The notes: generated by a model from the sequence alone, not told the origin. 20,276 nt of DNA from DASQPE01 sp041488455 (GCA_041488455.1 JBGPPG010000058.1:1-20276), one strand, 5' to 3'; numbered from the stretch's first letter, positions 7,060-14,476 are shown. Program-made: numbers and translations.

Positions 7060-7188
7060 GAAGTGAGAAGTGAGAAGTAAGAAGTGAGAAGTAAAAGGCG
7101 AGAGGTGAGAAGGGAGGAGGAAACCGCGGTGGTTGCCTTCTCCCTTCATACTTCTTACTTCTTACCTCTCACTTCTCACTTCTCTCAC
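7056..7188. repeat. Heptamer repeat array, family 2 (GTGAGAA / TTCTCAC), inverted arms
   Basis: The left arm (7056-7118) has nine 7-bp units: GTGAGAA occurs four times exactly, and the rest are variants such as GTAAGAA, GTAAAAG, GCGAGAG and GGGAGGA. The right arm (7138-7188) has seven inverted units (TTCTCCC, TTCATAC, TTCTTAC twice, CTCTCAC, TTCTCAC, and a 9-nt variant TTCTCTCAC). The two arms can pair over roughly 50 bp around a short centre containing CCGCGG. The first left unit contains the TGA stop of the DUF4349 gene, and the right arm ends 8 nt before the bshB1 ATG. Confidence 0.92.
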
Positions 7189-7196
7189 TGCCGGCC

Positions 7197-7913
7197 ATGC
7201 CCACCGACATCCTCGCCATCGCGGCCCACCGGGACGACGTCGAGCTCACCTGCGCGGGCACGCTGCTCCGCGCCGCGGACGCGGGCTACCGGACCGCCAT
7301 CCTCGACCTCACGGCCGGCGAGAGCGGGACTCACGGCAGCGCGGCGGTGCGCGGCCGAGAGGCCGACGACGCCACCAAGATCCTCCGGGTGGTCGAGCGC
7401 CGGAACGCCGGCCTCCCGGACGCGCACCTGGAGAACAGCGAGGGTACACGCCGCGTCGTGGTGGAGCACATCCGGCACTTCGCGCCCCGCGTGGTCATTC
7501 TCCCCTTCGCCGTGGGCCGGCACCCGGATCATCGCGTGGCTTCGGAGCTGGGCCGGGACGCCTGTTACCTCGCGGGTCTCGCCCGCTACGAGGCCCCGGG
7601 CACGGCGCACCGGCCGCACAAGATCCTGTACGCGCTGGCGTACCGCGAGGACCCGATCAAGCCCTCATTCGTTGTGGACATCACCGCCCAGTTCGAGCGC
7701 AAGCTCGCCGCGATCAAGTGCTACGCGAGCCAGTTCGATGGCGCGAAGGCAGCGGGGGAGATCTTCCCCACCGGGCAGGACCTGTATTCCCTGGTCGAGA
7801 CCCAGAATGCCCACTACGGCTCGCTGATCCGGCGGCATTACGGCGAGCCCTTTTATACCCACGAGACGTTGCTCGTGGATGACGTCGTGAAGCTGGAGGT
7901 GCAGAGCATGTAG
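7197..7913 (+). CDS. bshB1: Bacillithiol biosynthesis deacetylase BshB1 (LmbE/PIG-L family)
   Basis: A 238-residue zinc deacetylase. By family it removes acetyl from N-acetylglucosaminyl-malate to give glucosaminyl-malate in cytosolic bacillithiol synthesis. The LmbE zinc motif is at residues 10-16 (AHRDDVE: His11, Asp14), and the second site is HPDH with His109 and His112. Further BshB1 signatures are ILDLTAGESGTHGSA, the AxLPDAHLEN-like segment, VVILPFAVGRHPDHRVA, and a C-terminal KCYASQF plus PTGQDLYSLVE. The usual AHPDD or AHADD is AHRDD here; the metal ligands are intact, so it should be active. No Shine-Dalgarno is visible because the repeat arm ends just upstream. Other PIG-L deacetylases are possible, but length and the C-terminal motifs favour BshB1. 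Confidence 0.88.
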   Translation: MPTDILAIAAHRDDVELTCAGTLLRAADAGYRTAILDLTAGESGTHGSAAVRGREADDATKILRVVERRNAGLPDAHLENSEGTRRVVVEHIRHFAPRVVILPFAVGRHPDHRVASELGRDACYLAGLARYEAPGTAHRPHKILYALAYREDPIKPSFVVDITAQFERKLAAIKCYASQFDGAKAAGEIFPTGQDLYSLVETQNAHYGSLIRRHYGEPFYTHETLLVDDVVKLEVQSM

Positions 7914-7936
7914 GCTGCGGTCCCGCCGGCACGTGC

Positions 7937-7942
7937 TATCTT
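7937..7942 (+). promoter_or_regulatory. Possible -10 element (TATCTT) for the cysteine desulfurase gene
   Basis: TATCTT ends 8 nt before the ATG at 7951, in the 37-bp gap after bshB1. No Shine-Dalgarno intervenes. If used, the mRNA would be leaderless or nearly so. No clear -35 is present, so the call is tentative. Confidence 0.35.
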
Positions 7943-7950
7943 TACCCGCC

Positions 7951-9123
7951 ATGGAAGCCGTCTACCTCGACCACGCCGCCACCACACCCGTCCGTCCCGA
8001 GGCCCGGGACGCGATGTTGCCCTACCTGACCGCGGAAACCTTCGGCAATCCATCGAGCGCACACCGCTTCGGGCGAGCCGCGCGGGCCGGGCTGGAGCAG
8101 GCCCGGCGGCAGGTGGCTCTCGCGCTGGGCGCCGAGGCGGTGCAGGTCTTCTTCACGTCAGGCGGCACCGAGGCCGACAACCTGGCCGTGCTCGGGGCCG
8201 CGCTCGCCGCTCGGGCCCGCGGCGCCTCAATGCGGGTGGCCGTCTCGGCGATCGAGCACAAGGCCGTTCTGGCGGCCGCGCATGCGGTGCATCACCTCGG
8301 CGGAGCCGAGGAAACGCTCCGAGTCGGCGGGGACGGCGTCGTGGATCTCGACGCGCTGGACGCGGCGCTCGCGGCGAGTCCAGTGATGGTGTCGGTCATG
8401 TGGGTCAACAACGAGACCGGCGTTATCCAGCCGGTCGTCGAGATCGGCCGCCGGTGCCGCGCCGCCGGAGTCCTCTTCCATACTGATGCGGTGCAGGCCT
8501 TCGGCAACCTCCCCGTCCGATTCGCCGACCTGCCGTGCGATTTGCTCACCGTCTCGGCTCACAAGGTCGGCGGCCCCAAGGGTGTGGGGGCCCTGCTCCT
8601 GCGCGACCGGCGCGCGATCGAGCCGTTGATTCAGGGTGGCGGCCAGCAGGGCGGGCTCCGCCCCGGCACCGAGAACATCGCCGGTGCCGTCGGCTTCGGC
8701 CGGGCCGCCGAGCTGGCCGCGCACGAGCAGCCAGAGCACGCGTGCCGTCTGGCCGGACTGCGGAGTCGATTGGCCGGGCGCCTGGCCGCCTCCGTACCGG
8801 ACCTGGTGGTGACCGCCGAGCGGGCCGAGCGGGTGCCTCACATCCTCAACGTGTGCGTTCCGGACGCCGACTCCGGGGCGATGTTGATGCATCTCGACGT
8901 CGCGGGCATCGCGGTGTCCAGCGGATCGGCCTGCACCAGCGGTGCGGCCGATCCTTCCCCGGTCCTGATCGCGATGGGGGTCCCGGCGAGCCTGGCGGCC
9001 TGCGCGCTCCGCTTGAGCCTCGGCCGTGAGACGACCGAGTCCGAGATCGACCAGGTCGCCGAGGTCTTCCCCGGCGTCGTCGCCAAGGTCCGGTCGCTTG
9101 CCGCAGCGCTCGCCCGTGCCTGA
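7951..9123 (+). CDS. Class I cysteine desulfurase (IscS/NifS type)
   Basis: A 390-residue PLP enzyme that takes sulfur from cysteine as an enzyme persulfide and releases alanine. Start: ATG at 7951 (MEAVYLDHAATTPV); an upstream GTG at 7933 would add six residues not seen in the family. Key residues are the PLP lysine Lys205 in SAHKVGGPKG, the phosphate-binding SGGTEADN, HTDAVQ, and the active-site Cys328 in the class I loop SSGSACTSGAADPS. The histidine of SAIEHKAVL is also present. The end overlaps the mnmA start by 8 bp, which strongly suggests it supplies sulfur to MnmA. General Fe-S cluster work is also possible. I cannot separate IscS from NifS by sequence alone; no iscU follows. Confidence 0.93.
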   Translation: MEAVYLDHAATTPVRPEARDAMLPYLTAETFGNPSSAHRFGRAARAGLEQARRQVALALGAEAVQVFFTSGGTEADNLAVLGAALAARARGASMRVAVSAIEHKAVLAAAHAVHHLGGAEETLRVGGDGVVDLDALDAALAASPVMVSVMWVNNETGVIQPVVEIGRRCRAAGVLFHTDAVQAFGNLPVRFADLPCDLLTVSAHKVGGPKGVGALLLRDRRAIEPLIQGGGQQGGLRPGTENIAGAVGFGRAAELAAHEQPEHACRLAGLRSRLAGRLAASVPDLVVTAERAERVPHILNVCVPDADSGAMLMHLDVAGIAVSSGSACTSGAADPSPVLIAMGVPASLAACALRLSLGRETTESEIDQVAEVFPGVVAKVRSLAAALARA

Positions 9124-10171
9124 GCGGGTGCTGGTGGCCATGTCGGGCGGAGTGGACAGCTCCGTCGCCGCGGCGCGCCTGGTCGAGCAGGGGTACGACG
9201 TGGTCGGCGCCACGATGAAGCTCTTCTGCTACGGCGAGTCCGTGCCCGACCGCCCCTGCTGCTCGCTCGACTCGATCGAGGACGCGCGCAGCGTCGCGCA
9301 CACGCTCGGCATCCCGCACTACGTCCTCAACCTCGAGGACCGCTTCAACCTGCATGTGATCCGGAACTTCGTGGACGAATACAGCCGCGGGCGCACGCCG
9401 ATCCCCTGTGTCCGGTGCAATTCGTTCACCAAGTTCCGCGATCTGCTCGCCCACGCCGACGCGCTCGAGTGCGGCTACCTCGCGACCGGTCACTACGCGG
9501 TCGCCCGGGAGGGCGCGCTCTATCGAGGGCATGACCCGCGAAAGGATCAGAGCTACTTCCTGTGGGGGATCGACCGCGCGGTAGTCCGGCGGATGCTCAC
9601 GCCGGTGGGGGAGCTGACCAAGCAGGAGACCCGCGCATACGCGCGGCGGCTCGGTCTCGTGACGGCGGACAAGAAGGAGTCGGTGGAGATCTGCTTCGTC
9701 CCCGACGACGACTACGCCGCCGTGCTGGAGCGGCATCTGCCGGCGGACGCTCCCGCGCTGGCGCCGGGCGCCGTGGTCACCACGTCGGGGGAAGTAATCG
9801 GCGAGCACCGCGGCTTCGCGCGCTACACCGTGGGACAGCGCCGAGGGCTGCCCGGCGGCTCCCGGGAGCCGCGTTACGTCGTGGCGATCCGTCCCGCGAC
9901 CCGCGAGGTGGTGGTGGGCACTGCGGAAGAGCTGGCCGGACGCCGAGTGGACCTCGAGGAGCTGAACTGGCTGACCGAGCCGCTCGAGCCGGGCGCCGAC
10001 TGCGCCGTCCAGCTGCGGTATCGCGCGGACGCGGTGCCGGCTACGGTCCTCGCGACCGGCTCGGTGCTTCAGCTCGCGCTCGCCGCGCCGGTGCGGGCGA
10101 TCACCCCGGGCCAGTCCGGCGTGCTCTACGACCCCGGCGCACGAGTGTTGGGCGGCGGGGTCATCGCGTGA
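9116..10171 (+). CDS. mnmA: tRNA-specific 2-thiouridylase MnmA
   Basis: A 351-residue ATP-dependent enzyme that makes 2-thiouridine at position 34 of Lys, Glu and Gln tRNAs. Start: GTG at 9116 (VPERVLVAMSGGVDSS), overlapping the cysteine desulfurase gene by 8 bp. Motifs: PP-loop SGGVDSS near residue 10; Cys101 in PCVRCN, equivalent to the catalytic cysteine before Asn in the family; ATGHYA; KDQSYFLWGI; the second catalytic Cys193 in EICFVPDDDY; and YTVGQRRGLPGG before the C-terminal beta domains. An additional Cys98 (PCVRC) and a CC pair in the segment CYGESVPDRPCCSLD occur, as in several MnmA subgroups. Length is normal. Confidence 0.96.
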   Translation: MPERVLVAMSGGVDSSVAAARLVEQGYDVVGATMKLFCYGESVPDRPCCSLDSIEDARSVAHTLGIPHYVLNLEDRFNLHVIRNFVDEYSRGRTPIPCVRCNSFTKFRDLLAHADALECGYLATGHYAVAREGALYRGHDPRKDQSYFLWGIDRAVVRRMLTPVGELTKQETRAYARRLGLVTADKKESVEICFVPDDDYAAVLERHLPADAPALAPGAVVTTSGEVIGEHRGFARYTVGQRRGLPGGSREPRYVVAIRPATREVVVGTAEELAGRRVDLEELNWLTEPLEPGADCAVQLRYRADAVPATVLATGSVLQLALAAPVRAITPGQSGVLYDPGARVLGGGVIA

Positions 10172-10218
10172 GCATGAGCTCGCATTCTTGCGACTGCCAC
10201 CTTCGCTGAGGATACCCC

Positions 10219-10587
10219 ATGCGCCACATCCTCATTCGCTTGCTCATCAACGCCGTCGCCCTGTTCGCGGCCGTGAAGCTGATCCCCGGCATGCATTTCA
10301 CCGGGGGGATCGGACAGCTGCTGCTGGTCGCGTTCGTGTTCGGCCTTGTGAACGCGGTGGTGCGGCCGATCCTGACGCTGCTCAGCTGCCCGCTCATCGT
10401 GGTGACGCTGGGGCTGTTCCTGCTCGTGATCAACGCGGCGATGCTCTGGCTCACGTCGTGGCTGTCCGCCAGGTTCGCCCTTGGATTCCAGGTTGACGGC
10501 TTCCTTCCAGCCGTGCTCGGCGGACTCGTGATCGGCATCGTCAGCACCGTCCTCACCCTCTTCGTGGGTCGGGCGGCCGATGGCTAA
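10219..10587 (+). CDS. Phage holin family 4 (YvlD-like) small membrane protein
   Basis: A 122-residue protein made of four hydrophobic segments: about residues 5-22, 30-50, 54-78 and 92-115. The conserved NAVVRPILTLLSCPLIVVTLG stretch is characteristic of the superfamily IV holin-like / YvlD family. A GAGGAT site lies 5 nt before the ATG. The name comes from a mycobacteriophage homologue; most chromosomal members are not phage genes, and their role is unknown. There are no phage genes nearby. It lies 47 bp after mnmA and 77 bp before ppk1, and could be co-transcribed with mnmA. Confidence 0.85.
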   Translation: MRHILIRLLINAVALFAAVKLIPGMHFTGGIGQLLLVAFVFGLVNAVVRPILTLLSCPLIVVTLGLFLLVINAAMLWLTSWLSARFALGFQVDGFLPAVLGGLVIGIVSTVLTLFVGRAADG

Positions 10588-10605
10588 CCGACGCCGCCAC
10601 AATCT

Positions 10606-10623
10606 GTTACACGGTCGTTACAC
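10606..10623 (+). promoter_or_regulatory. Possible Pho box: direct repeat GTTACAC-N4-GTTACAC
   Basis: Two identical 7-bp units (10606-10612 and 10617-10623) recur with an 11-bp period, one helical turn, as in PhoB/PhoP/RegX3-type phosphate-response operators. They are 42 nt upstream of the ppk1 start. The sequence GTTACAC is similar to the half-sites CTGTCAT and GTTCACC known from other phyla. ppk genes are part of the Pho regulon in several bacteria. The match is by spacing and gene context and has no experimental support. Confidence 0.5.
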
Positions 10624-10652
10624 CATCAATTCCCGGTGGCGGCCCCGCTGCG

Positions 10653-10658
10653 TACATT
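10653..10658 (+). promoter_or_regulatory. Possible -10 element (TACATT) for ppk1
   Basis: TACATT matches TATAAT at 4 of 6 positions and ends 6 nt before the GTG start of ppk1. This implies a transcript starting at or next to the start codon. There is no Shine-Dalgarno and no good -35 17 bp upstream. An activator bound at the direct repeat further upstream could compensate. Confidence 0.4.
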
Positions 10659-10664
10659 GAGACC

Positions 10665-12782
10665 GTGACCCAGGTCTCTCCGCTCCCCCCACTGGCCAGC
10701 GACGCGGCGCCGATCGATCTCCGGCACGCGTCGCTCTATCTCAATCGGGAGCTGAGCTGGCTCGAGTTCAACCGCAGGGTGCTGCACGAGGCGCTGGACC
10801 CGCGCACCCCGCTGCTCGAGCGGCTCAAGTTTCTCGGCATCTTCAGCAGCAACCTCGACGAGTTCTTCCAGGTGCGGGTCGCGGGGCTCAAGCAGCAGCT
10901 CGCGGCCGGGATCATGGAGCGCACCGCCGACGGTATGACGCCCGAGGACCAGCTGCGCGCGATCTCGGCCACGGTCCGGGAGCTCTGCCGCCAGCACAGC
11001 CAGTCCCTGATGCACGACCTGATCCCGGCACTGGCCGAGCAGGGTGTCGATCTCCAGCTCCATGTTCCGGAGCTGTCGCGCGCCGACCGGGAGCACCTCG
11101 ACCGCTACTTCCAGGCGAACGTCTTTCCGGTCCTCACACCGCTCGCCGTCGATCCCGGGCACCCGTTCCCGTACATCTCCAACCTCAGTCTGTCATTGGC
11201 AGTCGTTCTTCGGGACGCCGACGGCGAGGAGCGCTTCGCGCGGGTGAAGGTGCCGAAGATCCTGCCGCGCTGGGTCCCGCTCACCACGCCGAACCGGTTC
11301 GTGCCGTTGGAGCAGGTGATCGGCACCAATCTGGAGATGCTCTTTCCGGGCGTGGAGATCCTGGGGTGGTACCCGTTCCGCATCACGCGAAACACCGATC
11401 TCCAGATCGCCGACAGCGACGAGGGTGAGGACCTGCTGAGCCTCATCCAGGAGGAAGTCCGAAACCGCCGCTTCGCCGAAGTGGTCCGGATCGAGGTGGA
11501 CGTGCTCATGCCGCCCTCGCTCCGCCAGCTGCTCCTCGCGGAGTTCACAGAAGAGCAGGAGCAGCCGGCCCAGCCGCTTACAGCGGACGACATCTATGAG
11601 GTGGACGGGCTGCTCGACACCGCTGACGTGCTGAGCCTCTCCTCGCTCGATATCTCCGCGCTGCACGACCCGCCGTTCCATCCCGGGACCCAGGCGAGGC
11701 TTGCGGGCAACCGGAGCATCTTCGACGTGATCAAGGAGGGGGACGTCCTTCTCCACCACCCATACGACAGCTTCGCGACCTCGGTGGAGCGATTCATCCA
11801 GACCGCGGCCGATGACCCGGACGTCCTCGCCATCAAGCTGACGCTCTATCGGACGGGCGGCGACTCGAGCATCGCCCGGACGCTCGCGCATGCCGCGGAG
11901 CGGGGCAAGCAGGTGGCCGTGCTGATCGAGCTCCAGGCACGGTTCGACGAGGAGAACAACATCATCTGGGCGCAGCGGCTGGAGGACGTCGGCGTGCACG
12001 TGAGCTACGGCGTCGCCGGGCTCAAGACTCACGCCAAGGTGATGCTGGTGGTGCGGCGGGAGGGCGACTCGATGCGCCGGTACGTGCACATCGGGACCGG
12101 CAATTACAACCCCAAGACCGCCCGCCTCTACACCGACTTCGGACTGCTCTCGGACGATCCCGAGCTGGGCGCGGACCTGACCGATCTCTTCAACGTGCTC
12201 ACCGGGTTCGCGCAGCCCGCGGGTTACCGCAAGCTCATCGTGGCGCCGCGCGGGATGCGGGAACGGTTCATCGATATGATCCGCCGCGAGATCCGCCACA
12301 AGGAGGCAGGCCGCCCCGCGCGGATCTTCGCGAAGATGAACGCGCTGGTGCACCCGGACATCATTGCGGCCCTGTACGAGGCCTCCCGCGCGGGCGTGCC
12401 CATCGATCTCATCGTGCGCGGCATCTGCTGCCTCCGGCCCGGACTCACGGGCGTGAGCGAGACCATCCGGGTGATCAGCATCATCGGACGGTTCCTGGAG
12501 CACTCGCGGGCCTTCTACTTCCTGAACGGCGGCCAGGAAGAGGTCTACATCGGCTCCGCCGACTGGATGCCGCGCAACCTCGACCGCCGGATCGAGTGCG
12601 TGCTGCCGATCCAGAACCCGGCCCACCGGCAAACGATTCGTACGCTGCTCGAGCTGATGTGGAGCGACAATCGGCAGGCGTGGGATCTCGGCGCGGACGG
12701 AACGTACACTCAGCGGAACCCCTCGAGCCCCGAGACCGAGCGGGGCACCCACCGGATCCTGGCGGAAGCGGTGCGAAGCTAG
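10665..12782 (+). CDS. ppk1: Polyphosphate kinase 1
   Basis: A 705-residue enzyme that reversibly polymerises the gamma-phosphate of ATP into inorganic polyphosphate. The start is a GTG at 10665. Family domains appear in order: the N-terminal domain with LYLNRELSWLEFNRRVLHEA and SNLDEFFQVRVAGLK; the head domain with PYISNLSLSLAV; and two phospholipase-D-like catalytic domains. The phospho-accepting histidine is His456 in GLKTHAK, and the second catalytic histidine is His613 in RFLEHSRAF. VHIGTGNYNP, LIELQARFDEENNI, and IGSADWMPRNLDRRIE are also intact. Length is typical for PPK1. No ppx gene is adjacent. The gene ends on the CTAG that also terminates dnaJ on the other strand. Confidence 0.97.
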   Translation: MTQVSPLPPLASDAAPIDLRHASLYLNRELSWLEFNRRVLHEALDPRTPLLERLKFLGIFSSNLDEFFQVRVAGLKQQLAAGIMERTADGMTPEDQLRAISATVRELCRQHSQSLMHDLIPALAEQGVDLQLHVPELSRADREHLDRYFQANVFPVLTPLAVDPGHPFPYISNLSLSLAVVLRDADGEERFARVKVPKILPRWVPLTTPNRFVPLEQVIGTNLEMLFPGVEILGWYPFRITRNTDLQIADSDEGEDLLSLIQEEVRNRRFAEVVRIEVDVLMPPSLRQLLLAEFTEEQEQPAQPLTADDIYEVDGLLDTADVLSLSSLDISALHDPPFHPGTQARLAGNRSIFDVIKEGDVLLHHPYDSFATSVERFIQTAADDPDVLAIKLTLYRTGGDSSIARTLAHAAERGKQVAVLIELQARFDEENNIIWAQRLEDVGVHVSYGVAGLKTHAKVMLVVRREGDSMRRYVHIGTGNYNPKTARLYTDFGLLSDDPELGADLTDLFNVLTGFAQPAGYRKLIVAPRGMRERFIDMIRREIRHKEAGRPARIFAKMNALVHPDIIAALYEASRAGVPIDLIVRGICCLRPGLTGVSETIRVISIIGRFLEHSRAFYFLNGGQEEVYIGSADWMPRNLDRRIECVLPIQNPAHRQTIRTLLELMWSDNRQAWDLGADGTYTQRNPSSPETERGTHRILAEAVRS
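12779..12782. other. Shared CTAG: overlapping stop codons of ppk1 and dnaJ
   Basis: The palindromic tetramer CTAG gives TAG (12780-12782) on the plus strand for ppk1 and TAG (12781-12779) on the minus strand for dnaJ. The two convergent genes overlap by 4 bp. No space exists for an intergenic bidirectional terminator, so transcripts must end inside the opposing gene. Confidence 0.95.
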
Positions 12783-13894
12783 TAGGTCATCCCCTCCATC
12801 TCAGCGAGCTTCTTCACCAAGTCCTGCTCCTCCGGGGTCAGGTGATCCGGCAGGGTCACGCGAATCTCGACCAGCTGGTCTCCGCGACGGCCGTTCTTCT
12901 CGATGCCCAGCCCCTTGATCCGGAACTTTCGACCCGGCTGCGTCCCGGCCGGGATCTTGAGCACGACCTTCTTGCCGTCCAGCGTCCGCACCCGGAGGCG
13001 GGAGCCGAGCAGCGCCTGCGCCAGATTGATCGGCACCTCGCACAGGATGTCGAGCCCATCGCGGCGGAAGAAGCGATCCGGCTGGACCTGAAAGGTCACC
13101 ACCAGGTCACCCGCCGGCTCGCCGGCGCGGCCCGGAAGCCCCTGACCCTTGAGCCGCACCTTGCTCCCGGCCTCGGTGCCCGACGGGACGGTGATCATCA
13201 CGCGCCGCTCCGTCCGCACCTCACCCACGCCGTCGCAGGTCGGGCACGGGGCCGACGGGATCTTCCCGCGCCCCCGGCACTGCGGGCAGGGCCGTGTGAC
13301 GGCGAACCCGCCCTGGCCGAACGAGATAGTTCCCCGGCCGTTGCACTCGGGACACGTGGAGAAGGTGGCTCCTGGCGCGCCGCCGTTCCCGTGACAGGTC
13401 GGACAGGCCTCGGTCACCGGTAGGGTCACCGGCACCTTCCCGCCCAGCATCGCGACCCGGAACGGCACCTCCACCACCGTCTCCAGGCTTTCGCCCCGCT
13501 CCTCGCGCTTCCCCCGGCCGAAGATGGACGAGAAGATGTCCCCCAGGCCGAAACCGCCCAGGTCGCCGAGATCGATGTCCTCGGCGGAGTACCCGCCGCC
13601 GAATCCCCCACTTCCACCCGGAGCACCGCGCGATGCGCCGGCGCCGGCCGGGCGGCGGGCGAACCCGTCGAACGCCCCGAGCTTGCGCATCCGGTCGTAC
13701 TGCTTGCGCTTGTCCGAATCGGAGAGCACGGAGTGTGCTTCGGAGATCTCCTTGAACCGCTCGGCGGCCTGCGCGTTGTTTGGATTCGCGTCGGGATGGT
13801 ACTGCTTCGCGAGCCGCCGATAGGCCTTCTTGATATCGGCCTGGCTCGCGGAGTCAGCGACCCCGAGAATCTGGTAGAAGTCTTTCGCTGCCAC
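12779..13894 (-). CDS. dnaJ: Chaperone DnaJ (class I J-protein)
   Basis: A 371-residue Hsp40 that delivers substrates to DnaK and stimulates its ATPase. The J domain is residues 1-70 with the HPD motif at 33-35. A Gly/Phe-rich linker spans about 84-126. The zinc domain has four CxxCxGxG motifs starting at Cys164, Cys181, Cys203 and Cys217. Two C-terminal beta domains with GDLVVTFQVQPDRFFRRDG and AGTQPGRKFRIKGLG follow. All class I features are present. The start is a GTG immediately after the grpE TAA with no gap, so translation is probably coupled. The dnaK gene is not in the window. Confidence 0.96.
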   Translation of the reverse strand: MAAKDFYQILGVADSASQADIKKAYRRLAKQYHPDANPNNAQAAERFKEISEAHSVLSDSDKRKQYDRMRKLGAFDGFARRPAGAGASRGAPGGSGGFGGGYSAEDIDLGDLGGFGLGDIFSSIFGRGKREERGESLETVVEVPFRVAMLGGKVPVTLPVTEACPTCHGNGGAPGATFSTCPECNGRGTISFGQGGFAVTRPCPQCRGRGKIPSAPCPTCDGVGEVRTERRVMITVPSGTEAGSKVRLKGQGLPGRAGEPAGDLVVTFQVQPDRFFRRDGLDILCEVPINLAQALLGSRLRVRTLDGKKVVLKIPAGTQPGRKFRIKGLGIEKNGRRGDQLVEIRVTLPDHLTPEEQDLVKKLAEMEGMTY

Positions 13895-14476
13895 TTACCC
13901 TGCACCCTGTGTCGAATAGACCTGTACTCGCGCCGGACGGACCAGCTGTCCCTTGAACCGATAGCCGGCCTGGAACGTCGTGCTCACCATGTGGTCCTTC
14001 CCCGGGTCGGGCGCCGGGACGGTGGAAACCGCCTCGTGCTCGGCGGGGTCGAATGCGGCACCGGCCGGATCGATTCGCTCCACGCCGGCCGCCTCCAGCT
14101 CCTTGCGCAGCTTGCGATCGACCAGGACCAGCGCCTCCCGGAGCGTCTCCAGCGGCGTGTTGCGGGAGTCGTCCACGACGCGATCGAGGTCGTCGACCAC
14201 GTCGAGCAGGCGGATCACGAACGCGGCCTGGGCCCGGTCGGCCAGCTCCACCCGCTCCTTGGCCACTCGCTTCCGATAGTTGTCGAACTCGGCGGCGAGC
14301 CGGAGGTGCCGGTCTCTGAGCTCCGCGACCTCGCTCTCCAGCCGCCTGATCGCCTCCGATTCCAGCTCCGCTGGTACGCCGGCCACCCCCGCCGGCGTGG
14401 CCGAGGCCGGCTCGGTTGCGGGGCCGGGGACGGCTGGCTCTCGCCCGCCGCCGGTAAAGCGCTCGTTGTCAGGCAC
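13895..14476 (-). CDS. grpE: Nucleotide exchange factor GrpE
   Basis: A 193-residue protein that releases ADP from DnaK. I choose the GTG at 14476: it is preceded by a GGTGGGGGA site at 9 nt, and the longer open frame enters the upstream promoter and the cinA gene. An Ala/Pro-rich disordered tail (to about residue 38) precedes the long coiled coil (ESEVAELRDRHLRLAAEFDNY). The family core follows, with RKRVAKERVELADRAQ, FVIRLLDVVDDLDRVV, and the beta domain with FDPAEHEAV and VRPARVQV. Length is typical. It is directly followed by dnaJ, giving the order grpE-dnaJ. Confidence 0.94.
   Translation of the reverse strand: MPDNERFTGGGREPAVPGPATEPASATPAGVAGVPAELESEAIRRLESEVAELRDRHLRLAAEFDNYRKRVAKERVELADRAQAAFVIRLLDVVDDLDRVVDDSRNTPLETLREALVLVDRKLRKELEAAGVERIDPAGAAFDPAEHEAVSTVPAPDPGKDHMVSTTFQAGYRFKGQLVRPARVQVYSTQGAG

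Noticed and set aside
5689..7149. 486-codon open frame on the minus strand
   Set aside because: It runs antisense to the DUF4349 gene, through the promoter region and a repeat arm, and contains no family signature.
7056..7188. CRISPR array or triplex-forming homopurine tract
   Set aside because: Units are only 7 bp with no unique spacers, so it is not CRISPR. The purine arm is interrupted by T or C in most units, so a clean mirror-repeat triplex is not supported.
10219..10587. Prophage remnant suggested by the phage holin name
   Set aside because: No other phage genes or attachment sites are nearby; the family is mostly chromosomal, and the name is inherited from one phage homologue.
11193..12752. 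519-codon open frame antisense to ppk1
   Set aside because: ppk1 is unambiguous with all catalytic residues; the antisense translation has no recognisable domain and shadow-type composition.
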